Assembly (NCBI GenBank): GCA_964483175.1
Contig: CAZAAT010000038.1
Coordinates: forward strand, 1 to 22,611
DNA length: 22,611 bases
Source of the DNA: JAAYHC01 sp964483175
Lineage (GTDB): Bacteria > Bacillota > UBA5301
Direction of reading: 5' to 3'
The notes below the pieces were generated by a model. That model worked only from the letters and a program-made list of their open reading frames with translations, searched no databases and was not told where the DNA came from. The position numbers were made by a program, and so were the translations under genes. Of this stretch, positions 14,862 through 22,611 are shown piece after piece (the first letter of the stretch is position 1; each line of letters starts with the position of its first letter).

Positions 14862-16313
14862 ATGCTTAACTATACTGGCCATCCATTTGTTGATGTGGGT
14901 ATAGCCACTATAACTGCTTTTGCCGAGAAAAATAGCCCGGTAGAATTGACTATTGAAGATCTAGATCGTATTGCAGATTACATGGAACAAAACTATATTG
15001 TGGATCCGCTGAAGTCGTTTTTAAATGTAGCTTTTCCAAACTCGGGATTTACTAATCCCGCTTTTGAAAAAACTCCGGAAAAACGCAGGGAATATGCGCG
15101 GAAAATACTACGGGCTTACAAGCCAGGGAGACCACAAATATCTGGTCAGCAGTGCATTTTTACGGGAACACCTGCTGTAGCAGTTTCCTTTGATCTAAAT
15201 GACAAGTTACCAATGGGCAGAGCTTTTCGCCAGCATATCCCCCTAACAACGGGAGAGGACGTTATTAATTTTGCTCCATACGGTAATGCCGGCTTGCCTT
15301 TGTCTGGTTTGGCTTTATTAGCGATTCACGCACTCCCATTAGGCTGCGCTAAAGTAAGTGGTCGCTTGTTGGCAGTTCATGCAGACAATCCCGAGTATAC
15401 CCTAAAATTTGCCAAGCGTTTTCTGGAGCAGAACCGGAGAAACATACATTCAGCTCGGCAAAAAGGGGATAAGAAATTGGCTGAAGGGCATTATCGGATG
15501 GGAACTATGCTAATTGATACATTAATCAATATAGAAAGTACCCTTCATGACACCGACGATCCTGTATCAATATCCGCTTATCATTTTAGCAACAGTGGTC
15601 AAGGGGCTGATTTACAAGTCTTCCATTTACCATTGGAAATAATCGACTTTATAGCGGATGTTCATCGGGCTGACTATGCGGATAAGTGGCATAAGATCGT
15701 CCAACGCGGCTGGCAACTATCTGTGAAGAAAATAAGCAACAAAGAGCCTGATGAAAGCTTTCAACCATCATTTAATGTTTTGTATGAAGATCTTTTGCTC
15801 TTGCCTGAAAACTCCAGACAGTTTATTCGAAGATATTTTTTACGGACCCCAACGAAAACCAGAAGAGCGGATGATCCACGGGGGTTTTATTCGATTACCA
15901 GTGATGCAGATATTGTTTCTTGGAGTATTACCGAGCTTTTTTTAAGGAAGGTGATGCTAATGACAAAAGAACGCATAGCGCTGATTCGCGAGTTTGGCGA
16001 CCGGTTGGCAGAATACGTTTATACCGAAAACGACACTGGTTTCTTTAATCAGTTTTTGCGCTGCAAGGATTATTTTGTCCTTCGGGCAGTCTTGATAAAA
16101 CTCAGTGTTAAGCTGCTGAAGGCAAATAAGGGACCAATTATTTCTTTTGATGCATATGTGGATATTTTTGAGTGCGGCGTAGATCTACCATACTCAGATT
16201 GGCGTTTAGCAAAAGACTTGGTTCTCATTAGGATGGTTGAGCGACTACATGAGTTAGGTTGGATTCAACGTAATGTTGATGAGATCGCCGATAGTGGTGA
16301 GTTGGAAGAGTAA
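14862..16313 (+). CDS. cas8b1: Cas8b1/Cst1, large subunit of type I-B Cascade
   Basis: The 483-residue protein begins MLNYTGHPFVDVGIATITAF, the typical Cst1 start, followed by a helical stretch and the block SGQQCIFTGTPAVAVS. In the complex this subunit recognises the PAM and recruits Cas3. Cst1 proteins normally carry a CxxC...CxxC zinc-finger-like pair. Here the first pair has only Cys98 (CIFT in place of CxxC) and the second region shows a single Cys (LGCAK), so metal binding is probably lost. ATG 14862 was chosen because AAAGGAGGG precedes it at 14847-14855; the ATG at 14844 would put this site inside the gene. It lies 14 bases after cas6 and 39 before cas7. Naming relies on these motifs and gene order. 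Confidence 0.88.
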   Translation: MLNYTGHPFVDVGIATITAFAEKNSPVELTIEDLDRIADYMEQNYIVDPLKSFLNVAFPNSGFTNPAFEKTPEKRREYARKILRAYKPGRPQISGQQCIFTGTPAVAVSFDLNDKLPMGRAFRQHIPLTTGEDVINFAPYGNAGLPLSGLALLAIHALPLGCAKVSGRLLAVHADNPEYTLKFAKRFLEQNRRNIHSARQKGDKKLAEGHYRMGTMLIDTLINIESTLHDTDDPVSISAYHFSNSGQGADLQVFHLPLEIIDFIADVHRADYADKWHKIVQRGWQLSVKKISNKEPDESFQPSFNVLYEDLLLLPENSRQFIRRYFLRTPTKTRRADDPRGFYSITSDADIVSWSITELFLRKVMLMTKERIALIREFGDRLAEYVYTENDTGFFNQFLRCKDYFVLRAVLIKLSVKLLKANKGPIISFDAYVDIFECGVDLPYSDWRLAKDLVLIRMVERLHELGWIQRNVDEIADSGELEE

Positions 16314-16352
16314 TGTAGATAATTAATGAGGGTAAAGGAGGAATTGAGACAA

Positions 16353-17420
16353 ATGGCATTTTTAACTGGACTAATGTTGATTGATGCTCCGGCTTCGGCG
16401 CTGAATAATTTAGGCTTGATCGAGGGGTCCATGACTGATAATTCGGTTGGCGTTAAACATATCAGAACTAAAGAAGGGGCTTATCCTTATGTATCTGCTC
16501 AAGCGGTGCGGTATTGGTTACGGCAAACCCTCGAAAACAGTGATTACGGCTGGCAATCCTCACCGATTTATCGCGAAAAGAAAATTGCTTATACTGATGC
16601 CAATCCGATTCGTTGGTGGGACGATGATTTATTTGGCTATATGCGAGCTCCATCGAAAAAAGCTTCAGCTAATAGTATGCGGCCGGAAAGCGAGACTCCG
16701 GTTAGTGGTGAAACCATTACCCGTATCTCCCCCTTTAGGCTGAGTACTTTTGTTTCGGTAGCCCCGGTTATCTTAGTCAACGATTTTGGAGTTATGGCCC
16801 GCCATGAAGGCGATCCAGTTCCTCATGAACATCAGTTTTATCGTGCAACCTTGCAAGGACTTATGTCTTTAGATTTGCACGCCGCCGGGACTTTTAGCTA
16901 TGTCAATAGAACCGGATATCTCAACTTGGACGAAACGCGAATTAAAGAGTGCCAAGAAACAGGCTTAGCTGAGCTCGTAGAGGAGAAAGCCTTCCGCTTA
17001 CCTTTTGAGCAGCGAGTTCAGCGCATAGAGGCTCTGCTTAAAGCGCTTGCCGATCTTAATGGGGGTGCGAAACAGACATTGCATTATACCGATGTCTCAC
17101 CTGATCTTCAATTGATGGCGGTAACGAAGGGCGGCAACAATATCTTTGGCCACATGATCGGGTACGATGCGAAACATCGGACAAAAGTCAAAATTGATGC
17201 GTTTGTCGAAGCGCTCCAAGTTAACCAGGATCAAATTATTAGCCCTATTTATATTGGCTGGGTGAGGGGCTATTTGGACGAAGAACGAGCACAAGTGGAG
17301 CAGGCACTAAAAAGTGCTGAATTAATTGATTGGACAGACAGAGTCTATATCCGTCATCCGAGAGAAATCGTAGCTCAAGTAGTAGCTGACCTCAAAGCTA
17401 ATCCTGACTGGTTAGAATAG
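16353..17420 (+). CDS. cas7: Cas7/Cst2/DevR-family Cascade backbone subunit
   Basis: The 355-residue protein begins MAFLTGLMLIDAPASALNN and continues with KHIRTKEGAYPYVSAQAVRYWLRQTL, the usual Cst2/DevR pattern in which the basic YVSAQAVRYWLR helix follows the first strand of the RAMP fold. Several copies would coat the crRNA guide. The ISPFRLSTFVSVAP block and the glycine-rich GGNNIFGHMIGYD segment also fit the family. AAGGAGG (16335-16341) lies 11 bases before ATG 16353; the in-frame ATG at 16326 would put this site inside the gene and was rejected. It lies between cas8b1 and cas5, the standard I-B order. Confidence 0.92.
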   Translation: MAFLTGLMLIDAPASALNNLGLIEGSMTDNSVGVKHIRTKEGAYPYVSAQAVRYWLRQTLENSDYGWQSSPIYREKKIAYTDANPIRWWDDDLFGYMRAPSKKASANSMRPESETPVSGETITRISPFRLSTFVSVAPVILVNDFGVMARHEGDPVPHEHQFYRATLQGLMSLDLHAAGTFSYVNRTGYLNLDETRIKECQETGLAELVEEKAFRLPFEQRVQRIEALLKALADLNGGAKQTLHYTDVSPDLQLMAVTKGGNNIFGHMIGYDAKHRTKVKIDAFVEALQVNQDQIISPIYIGWVRGYLDEERAQVEQALKSAELIDWTDRVYIRHPREIVAQVVADLKANPDWLE

Positions 17421-17431
17421 GGGCGTTGCTG

Positions 17432-18169
17432 ATGCGAGTTCTTAAAATCGTAGCTGAGGGGCAGATGACCTCATTCCGATATCCTTTTTTCATGCTTGGC
17501 GTTCAACCAACTTTTACGATGCCTCCACCGTCAACACTGTATGGCCATGTGGCCAGCGCTCTGGGAGAATGGTTTGATCCGACCGGAGTACATTTTGCTG
17601 TGCATTTTATCTTTGAGAAAAGGGTATTGGAAATTGAGCACACGCATGTGTTGAAGTCAGCCACTGGCAGAATTCCTGGTAAAGGTGACCCTAAGGTTTT
17701 GGAAGGGGCCACCAATCCTTATCAGCGCGAAGTCTTGTTTCGCCCAAAGCTAACTCTGTATCTCAATCGTCCGGAGTGGCTGGACGCCTTTCGCTGTCCA
17801 AAGTATCCGGTGGTACTCGGACGTTCTCAAGATCTTTTTACCTATACGGATATTAGGGTCATTGATTTGCATAAACGAAATGAATTCTATGTCGAGCACA
17901 CTCTTTTGCCGTACGAATTTAGAAGATATATCAGCAAAGGGATCGCTGTGTTGATGCCACAGTATCTAGATAATGACCGGCAACGTTTCCCACATTTCAG
18001 ACAGTTTATAGTTCTCAATCGCCGGGTTCATGTCCGAGACTTCATCTATCCGGGCGACAACAAACTCTCTTTGTGGGTGGATCCGTCAGCACCGGCAGTC
18101 GATGGTGATCAGTTAGGATTGGTTTTTCACGCGTGGACTAGTGATGAAGAGACAAGTATCACGGCTTGA
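17432..18169 (+). CDS. cas5: Cas5 Cascade subunit (type I-B)
   Basis: The 245-residue protein begins MRVLKIVAEGQMTSFRYP and has the PPPSTLYGHVASALGEW block typical of Cas5 (strand, then helix of the N-terminal ferredoxin-like fold). Cas5 caps the 5' handle of the crRNA in Cascade and contacts Cas8. The start was placed at ATG 17432, 7 bases after TAGGGG, rather than at TTG 17426. The gene overlaps the start of cas3 by about 26 bases, suggesting translational coupling. Length is normal for the family. Confidence 0.9.
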   Translation: MRVLKIVAEGQMTSFRYPFFMLGVQPTFTMPPPSTLYGHVASALGEWFDPTGVHFAVHFIFEKRVLEIEHTHVLKSATGRIPGKGDPKVLEGATNPYQREVLFRPKLTLYLNRPEWLDAFRCPKYPVVLGRSQDLFTYTDIRVIDLHKRNEFYVEHTLLPYEFRRYISKGIAVLMPQYLDNDRQRFPHFRQFIVLNRRVHVRDFIYPGDNKLSLWVDPSAPAVDGDQLGLVFHAWTSDEETSITA

Positions 18170-20486
18170 ATTGTGGCCAAAAGAATTAGACAATATTTGG
18201 GCTAAAAGTAACATTGGGCCTGAAGCTGGCCAATCGTTGCCGCAGCATACATATGAGGTTATTATGCGGCTGACAGAAGTATTTCAGCTGCACCCAGGCT
18301 TACCAAAGCAAGTTGGGTTTCCTGATCTATGGAACACCATGTTTTGGGCGGCTTTCTTCCATGATTGGGGCAAAGCCGCCCCGGAATTTCAAAAAGTGCT
18401 TCGAGAGGGCGGTTATCCCGAAAACCGTCATGAAGTGCTGTCGGTTCTATTCTTAGTCTGGCTTAAAGATTTTTTCCCTGCTGATCAATTGTTATTAATT
18501 ACAGCAACTATCCTGTCCCATCACAAGGATATGGGTGAATTAAAGCTACGCTATCCGGTCCGGCAAAGTGATCATGAGTTTTACGAAAAGTTGGTCGACA
18601 CCGTAAAAGAGACAAAGCTTGGCCATTTATATGTCTGGCTCAGTCAATATGTACCGAGATGGATTGAACAGCTAAAATTATTTGAATATGGCGTTAAAAT
18701 GCCGTGTAATTTGCCGTCATCTGAAGAGACTGTGCAGATCCTTGAACGAACAGGTGCCACTTTTCTCCGTGAACAGCTCCGGGCGTATTACCGTTTAGTT
18801 GATAGCTTGCTGGATGGCGGTAATAAACATCTGGTCCAACCTGGTATTGTTGCTCGCGGTTTATTGCAGATAGCTGATCACTTTGGTTCTGCTGGCACAG
18901 GTCCAATTCCTGATTTTCTGTTAACCAGCGAACAAGCCTTATCTCAGCTCAAGCTTAACAAAGAAGCATTGTACTTGCATCAGCGGGAGGTTATGAAGTC
19001 TACCGGCTCAACAGTTTTAATTGCCCCAACGGGATCAGGCAAAACCGAAGCAGCACTCTTATGGGCGGCTGGTCAGCATAGCAAGCATGGCATTGCGAAA
19101 CTGTATTATACATTGCCATATCAAGCTAGTATGAATGCGATGTTTGACCGGTTGAATGCGGCTTTTCCCGGTAAAGTTGGAATTTTGCATAGTCGGAGCA
19201 TTTTGGCACTTTTCCAGCGGGTGATGGATGATGGGTATGATTTAAAAGAAGCCCAATCTCGAGCCCGCTTACTTCACAACTTGGCTGTCTTACGATATTA
19301 TCCAGTGCAGGTTTTCAGCCCATATCAAATGTTAAAAGCCGTTTATCAGGTTAAAGGTTATGAGTCCATGCTTGTAGACTTTGCAAATTCAGCTTTTATT
19401 TTTGATGAGATTCACGCTTATGAGCCCGCTAGATTGGCCCTAATCGTGGAAACAATTGATTATTTAAGGACTCATTTTGGGGCGAGATTCTTAGTGATGA
19501 CTGCTACAATGCCTTCGATTATTTTGGAGTACATCAGCCAAGCGTTAGGTGAATCCAAAGTTATAAAGGCATCAACCTCGCTTTATGAAAAATTTATTCG
19601 GCATAGGCTGAACCTAATTGGTGGAGACTTGTTGACTGATGGTATAAATCAAATTGTTCAGGATTATGAGCAACAAAAATCTGTTTTGGTAACATGCAAT
19701 ACCATTAAGAGAGCTCAGCAAGTTTATAACCAGCTTAAAGAAGCTATTTCTTCCGATGCTATAGTGTTAATCCATGGGCGTTTTACGGGACGTCACCGCC
19801 TAGCTAAAGAAAAGCTAATTCTGTCTAAAACTGCAGTGTCTCAAGCGCAAAAGCAACCCATGGTTGTGGTCGCAACCCAAGTGGTTGAGGTTAGTTTGAA
19901 TATCGATTTAGACGTGTTGTATTCTGATTTAGCTCCGCTTGATGCGCTGATCCAGAGATTCGGACGTATCAATCGTGGTAGGAGAAAGAGACTGGCCGAA
20001 GTCAATGTTTTTCGTGAGCCTGCTGATGGTCATGGAATATATCCAACTGAGCTTGTTGCCGCGACTTTGCAGGTACTAGAGGGAATAGATGGTCAGGAGA
20101 TCCGCGAGGATTTGATTCAACTGTGGCTGGACAAGATTTACTCTGGATCAGTATTAGATGGCTGGAAACAAGAATATGATTCTGTAGCTCAGGAGTTTAA
20201 GTTGGCTTTCATCAAAAAAATTCGGCCATTTGATTCAGATGTTACATTAGAAAGAGAATTTGACAAGTTGTTTGACGGAGTTGAAGTTTTGCCGGCTGAC
20301 TTGGTCAATGAGTATCGGGATCTTTATGAAAAGAATCCTATTTTAGCTTCACAATTACTGGTACCGTTCTCCCATAAACAGCTGACCATACTCCACCGGC
20401 AAGGGACAGTCGAGTACAGTAACAACAATCCACCTATCGTGAAAATTCCCTATTCTGCAGAGTTGGGATTGCAATTGGGTTCATAA
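18144..20486 (+). CDS. cas3: Cas3 HD nuclease-helicase
   Basis: A 780-residue single-chain Cas3 that nicks and unwinds target DNA after Cascade recruits it. The N-terminal HD nuclease is marked by AFFHDWGKAAPEF (H73, D74), NRHEVLS (H96) and ILSHHKD (H126, H127). The SF2 helicase follows, with Walker A APTGSGKTEA (about 295-301), DEIH box (about 421-424), motif III VMTATMP, and a C-terminal helicase half ending TQVVEVSLNIDLD and LIQRFGRINRG. All catalytic residues expected are present, so it looks active. It starts inside the end of cas5 (ATG 18144, or GTG 18141), with no strong ribosome site, so translation probably depends on coupling. An 86-base gap with a strong inverted repeat separates it from cas1. 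Confidence 0.96.
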   Translation: MKRQVSRLELWPKELDNIWAKSNIGPEAGQSLPQHTYEVIMRLTEVFQLHPGLPKQVGFPDLWNTMFWAAFFHDWGKAAPEFQKVLREGGYPENRHEVLSVLFLVWLKDFFPADQLLLITATILSHHKDMGELKLRYPVRQSDHEFYEKLVDTVKETKLGHLYVWLSQYVPRWIEQLKLFEYGVKMPCNLPSSEETVQILERTGATFLREQLRAYYRLVDSLLDGGNKHLVQPGIVARGLLQIADHFGSAGTGPIPDFLLTSEQALSQLKLNKEALYLHQREVMKSTGSTVLIAPTGSGKTEAALLWAAGQHSKHGIAKLYYTLPYQASMNAMFDRLNAAFPGKVGILHSRSILALFQRVMDDGYDLKEAQSRARLLHNLAVLRYYPVQVFSPYQMLKAVYQVKGYESMLVDFANSAFIFDEIHAYEPARLALIVETIDYLRTHFGARFLVMTATMPSIILEYISQALGESKVIKASTSLYEKFIRHRLNLIGGDLLTDGINQIVQDYEQQKSVLVTCNTIKRAQQVYNQLKEAISSDAIVLIHGRFTGRHRLAKEKLILSKTAVSQAQKQPMVVVATQVVEVSLNIDLDVLYSDLAPLDALIQRFGRINRGRRKRLAEVNVFREPADGHGIYPTELVAATLQVLEGIDGQEIREDLIQLWLDKIYSGSVLDGWKQEYDSVAQEFKLAFIKKIRPFDSDVTLEREFDKLFDGVEVLPADLVNEYRDLYEKNPILASQLLVPFSHKQLTILHRQGTVEYSNNNPPIVKIPYSAELGLQLGS

Positions 20487-20516
20487 CTTATTTAGTGTAA
20501 CCAAGTGCAAGAATAG

Positions 20517-20572
20517 AATATTCCCCCGAATACTTGGGATAATAAACCAATAATGGTATTCGGAGGAATATT
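20517..20572 (+). promoter_or_regulatory. Long inverted repeat masking the cas1 ribosome site
   Basis: AATATTCCCCCGAATAC (20517-20533) pairs with GTATTCGGAGGAATATT (20556-20572) at 16 of 17 positions; the arm ends on the base before the cas1 ATG. The ribosome site CGGAGGA (20561-20567) is inside the 3' arm, so RNA that includes both arms would hide it. The 22-base loop contains TGGGATAAT, similar to an extended -10 element; a transcript starting about 20550 would lack the 5' arm and leave the site free. No clear -35 is visible. It could also be a protein-binding palindrome. The rest of the gap (20487-20516) shows nothing. Confidence 0.65.
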
Positions 20573-21589
20573 ATGCATTTAATGATTGACGGTTATGGGA
20601 TGTCCATTGGCAAGCATAGCGAAAGGGTTCAGATCAAGCGTCAGGGTGAGGTGTTAACTGAGGTTCCGCTATTGGAAATTGACCGGATTACTTTGGCTAC
20701 ACGCGGAGCGGTAATTTCAACAGATCTTGTTGAGGCCTGTGTCAACAATGGGATCCAAATCAATTTTCTGGATTATTCCGGTAGACCGCTGGCTTTGATC
20801 TCGTCGCCAAATCTCAACGGGACAGTCATCACCCGTAGAAAGCAGATCGAGGCATTTCATGAGGTTACGGGTACAGTTTTTTCAAAACAATTCGTCCGCG
20901 CAAAATTGACGAACCAGCTGCATTTAATAAAGTATTTCGCCAAATATCGAAAATTGACAAACAGCCCAGTCTATAATGAGCTCCAGACCCGGTGCCATAA
21001 TATTAGTAACAACATTAAAGAGGTTGGACGAGTGCCAAATCTGCCCATTGATCTAGTCCGTGGGCAGCTCCTGTCTATTGAAGGTCGCGCAGGGCGGGAA
21101 TATTGGCGCGGGGTTAAACTACTCATCGGCAAGAAAGTCCCCGAATTTGCTGGTCGTGAGCATAGAGGTGCCAGCGATCTTTTCAATTGCATGTTAAATT
21201 ACGGTTATGGCATTCTTTATTCTCAAATATGGGGTGCACTGATGTTAGCGGGGTTGGAACCATTCGCCGGGTTCCTACATGTGGACAGGCCGGGTAAACC
21301 TTCATTGGTCCTCGATTTCATTGAGGAATTTCGCCAGCCGGTTGTGGATCATGCGATTATAGCATTGTTAGGAAAAAGTGGACCAAGAGAGGGCAACTTA
21401 AAGGATGGAATGCTTTCGCCCCCATTGCGCAAGGAAATCGCCTTAAAGGTAGAAGAACGGTTAAACGCGGTTCATCGTTACCAAAACTGTAATTTAACAT
21501 TAAAGGCTATTATACAAAGACAGGCTCGATTGCTAGCGGCTTTTTTCAGAGGGGAAACAAGGTATCGCCCGTTTGTAGGAGGGTGGTAA
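20573..21589 (+). CDS. cas1: Cas1 spacer-acquisition integrase
   Basis: A 338-residue Cas1, which with Cas2 integrates new spacers at the leader end of the array. Active-site residues are in place: E170 (LLSIEGRAGREYW), H236 (FLHVDRPGKPSLV) and E251/E252 (DFIEEFRQP). The N-terminal strand-rich dimerisation domain begins LMIDGYGMSIGKH and includes INFLDYSGRP. No sign of truncation. Its ribosome site lies in the 3' arm of a 17-bp inverted repeat, so expression may be set separately from the interference genes upstream. cas2 starts one base after its stop. Confidence 0.97.
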   Translation: MHLMIDGYGMSIGKHSERVQIKRQGEVLTEVPLLEIDRITLATRGAVISTDLVEACVNNGIQINFLDYSGRPLALISSPNLNGTVITRRKQIEAFHEVTGTVFSKQFVRAKLTNQLHLIKYFAKYRKLTNSPVYNELQTRCHNISNNIKEVGRVPNLPIDLVRGQLLSIEGRAGREYWRGVKLLIGKKVPEFAGREHRGASDLFNCMLNYGYGILYSQIWGALMLAGLEPFAGFLHVDRPGKPSLVLDFIEEFRQPVVDHAIIALLGKSGPREGNLKDGMLSPPLRKEIALKVEERLNAVHRYQNCNLTLKAIIQRQARLLAAFFRGETRYRPFVGGW

Positions 21590-21590
21590 G

Positions 21591-21905
21591 GTGCTCACGT
21601 TTGTTATTTATGATATTTCGGATAATAAGATTAGAAATAAGGTTGCTGATATCTGTCTAGATTACGGGCTGGTAAGGATCCAACTAAGTGCTTTTGAGGG
21701 TTATATGAGCGCTGCTCGTCGGATTGAATTGGCCCGCCGGATCCAGGCAGTTCTCAAAGGCGATCAGGGTGAGGCACAGATAATTACTTGCTGTAAAGCT
21801 GATCGGGAAGAACATCTTCGGATTACTGCAAAGGGGATTGGAAACAAAGAGTATCGGCCGCGGTGGGAATCTCTCGTCTATGTGGTAGGAGGCGAAGAAG
21901 GGTGA
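21591..21905 (+). CDS. cas2: Cas2 spacer-acquisition protein
   Basis: The 104-residue Cas2 begins MLTFVIYDISDNKIRNKVADIC, the usual first strand ending in the conserved Asp8, followed by the YGLVRIQLSAFEGYM block. Cas2 bridges two Cas1 dimers in the integration complex. It starts at GTG one base after cas1, with GTAGGAGGGTGG as ribosome site inside the end of cas1. The end overlaps the cas4 start by four bases (GTGA). Length is slightly above the common 85-100 residues. Confidence 0.95.
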   Translation: MLTFVIYDISDNKIRNKVADICLDYGLVRIQLSAFEGYMSAARRIELARRIQAVLKGDQGEAQIITCCKADREEHLRITAKGIGNKEYRPRWESLVYVVGGEEG

Positions 21906-22480
21906 GCATTCCATTAACGGTTACGGATGTCAAACAATATATGTACTGCCCTAGGATAATTTATTTTACTTATGTAATGCCGGTAGGACAGCAACCAACG
22001 CATAATATGCTGATTGGGAAGAGCAAACATTTGATTATTGAGAACTTGGAAAAAAGACGTACTCTAAAAAAATATCATTTGGAACAGGCACAAAAACGAT
22101 TTAAAGTACGCTGTTATTCGGACTCATTGATGTTAAGCGGGCTGCTCGATATGCTGCTTGAAAACGGCACGGAATTGTATCCGGTCGAGTTTAAAAATAC
22201 CAGCAAACCACCGCAAATCCATCATAAACTACAAATAGCGGCATACGCAAAGATTCTTGAAGAAGAAAGAGGCTGTGAGATCAATCGAGGGTTTCTTTAT
22301 ACGATTGCGAACGGAAAGGTATATTCGATTGCATTAACTTCTGAACTAAAGAATCGAGTATCGGTTATCTGCGAGCGTGTCAGGTCGATCATCTCGACGA
22401 AGTCGATGCCGCCTCCGACCAGGCACCGGAACAAATGTTTTGATTGTGAATGGCGGAGGTATTGTGGGGATATTTATTAA
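21902..22480 (+). CDS. cas4: Cas4 exonuclease (Fe-S), spacer acquisition
   Basis: A 192-residue Cas4, a RecB-like nuclease that trims prespacers and helps choose and orient PAM-bearing ones. Four cysteines for the Fe-S cluster are C16 (YMYCPRIIYF) and C179, C182 and C188 (CFDCEWRRYC). Nuclease residues are in GLLDMLL and YPVEFKNTS (the D...E-x-K pattern), followed by the Q-rich helix QIHHKLQIAAYA (QxxxY type). GTG 21902 was chosen because AGGAGG lies 9 bases upstream and it overlaps the cas2 stop; an upstream ATG at 21863 would read through the cas2 end. It is the last cas gene; a second leader starts about 40 bases after its stop. Confidence 0.94.
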   Translation: MSIPLTVTDVKQYMYCPRIIYFTYVMPVGQQPTHNMLIGKSKHLIIENLEKRRTLKKYHLEQAQKRFKVRCYSDSLMLSGLLDMLLENGTELYPVEFKNTSKPPQIHHKLQIAAYAKILEEERGCEINRGFLYTIANGKVYSIALTSELKNRVSVICERVRSIISTKSMPPPTRHRNKCFDCEWRRYCGDIY

Positions 22481-22521
22481 GTGGAAGGAAAGAAGGTGAA
22501 TTTACTGTTTGGCCGAAATGA

Positions 22522-22611
22522 ATATATTGGAAATTTCGAAAATGGAGGGGGTTTTTCTGCAGGTTTGGCATTTGCGAGATTCCGATGGGTTATTTAGGAC
22601 AAGTCAAACCC
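22522..22611 (+). promoter_or_regulatory. Second CRISPR leader, cut by the window edge
   Basis: This end segment repeats the array's leader (about 11615-11698) with few changes: TGGAAATTTCGAAAATG, a G/T tract, CTGCAGG, TTGGCATTTGCGAGATT, TATTT and GGACAAG. In the first copy a CRISPR array starts about 50 bases after the matching end, so a second array of the same repeat family probably begins just past the window, served by the same cas genes. Confidence 0.7.

Overview
The window looks like chromosome from a Bacillota-type bacterium of roughly balanced base composition (Clostridia or Limnochordia would fit; this is inference). The reasons are strong AGGAGG-type ribosome sites, frequent GTG and TTG starts, a YdiF/Uup-type ABC-F protein, a class I c-di-GMP riboswitch and a Cst-type I-B CRISPR-Cas locus. 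Every confident gene is on the + strand.

Positions 1-3226 hold the 3' part of a membrane protein with a permease-prefix-like N-terminal region, a YiiX/YebB-like NlpC/P60 hydrolase, and an ABC-F ATPase preceded by a hairpin. Positions 3359-9469 form a catabolic cluster: an IclR-type regulator, a family 5 (oligopeptide-type) solute-binding protein, two Dpp/Opp-type permeases, an Asp/Glu/hydantoin-type racemase and an enolase-superfamily epimerase. It probably imports and racemises a small peptide or amino-acid derivative. No ATPase subunits for the importer are present. Positions 9559-10426 are a self-contained c-di-GMP unit: a riboswitch, an intrinsic terminator, an HD-GYP phosphodiesterase gene and a second terminator. 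Positions 10469-11522 hold a gene broken by several frameshifts, ending in a HEPN-like R-x4-H segment.

The rest is a type I-B CRISPR-Cas locus: a leader, 23 full-length repeats plus one degenerate terminal repeat (23 spacers), then cas6-cas8b1(cst1)-cas7(cst2)-cas5-cas3-cas1-cas2-cas4. A second copy of the leader begins after cas4 and runs off the window, so another array probably lies just outside.

The most interesting signals are in and around this locus. (i) Between array and cas6 are two degenerate repeats. The segment between them matches, in 16 of 17 positions, DNA immediately upstream; that DNA is preceded by CCC, and the only mismatch is at position 6, the base flipped out in type I Cascade. 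This resembles a CreR/CreA-type regulatory guide, although a decayed tandem duplication is the main alternative. (ii) The oldest spacer reads as the anticodon-loop to T-loop part of a tRNA-Trp. (iii) A 17-bp inverted repeat buries the cas1 ribosome site, with a possible internal extended -10 element in its loop. (iv) A 150-bp two-spacer segment is duplicated exactly within the array.
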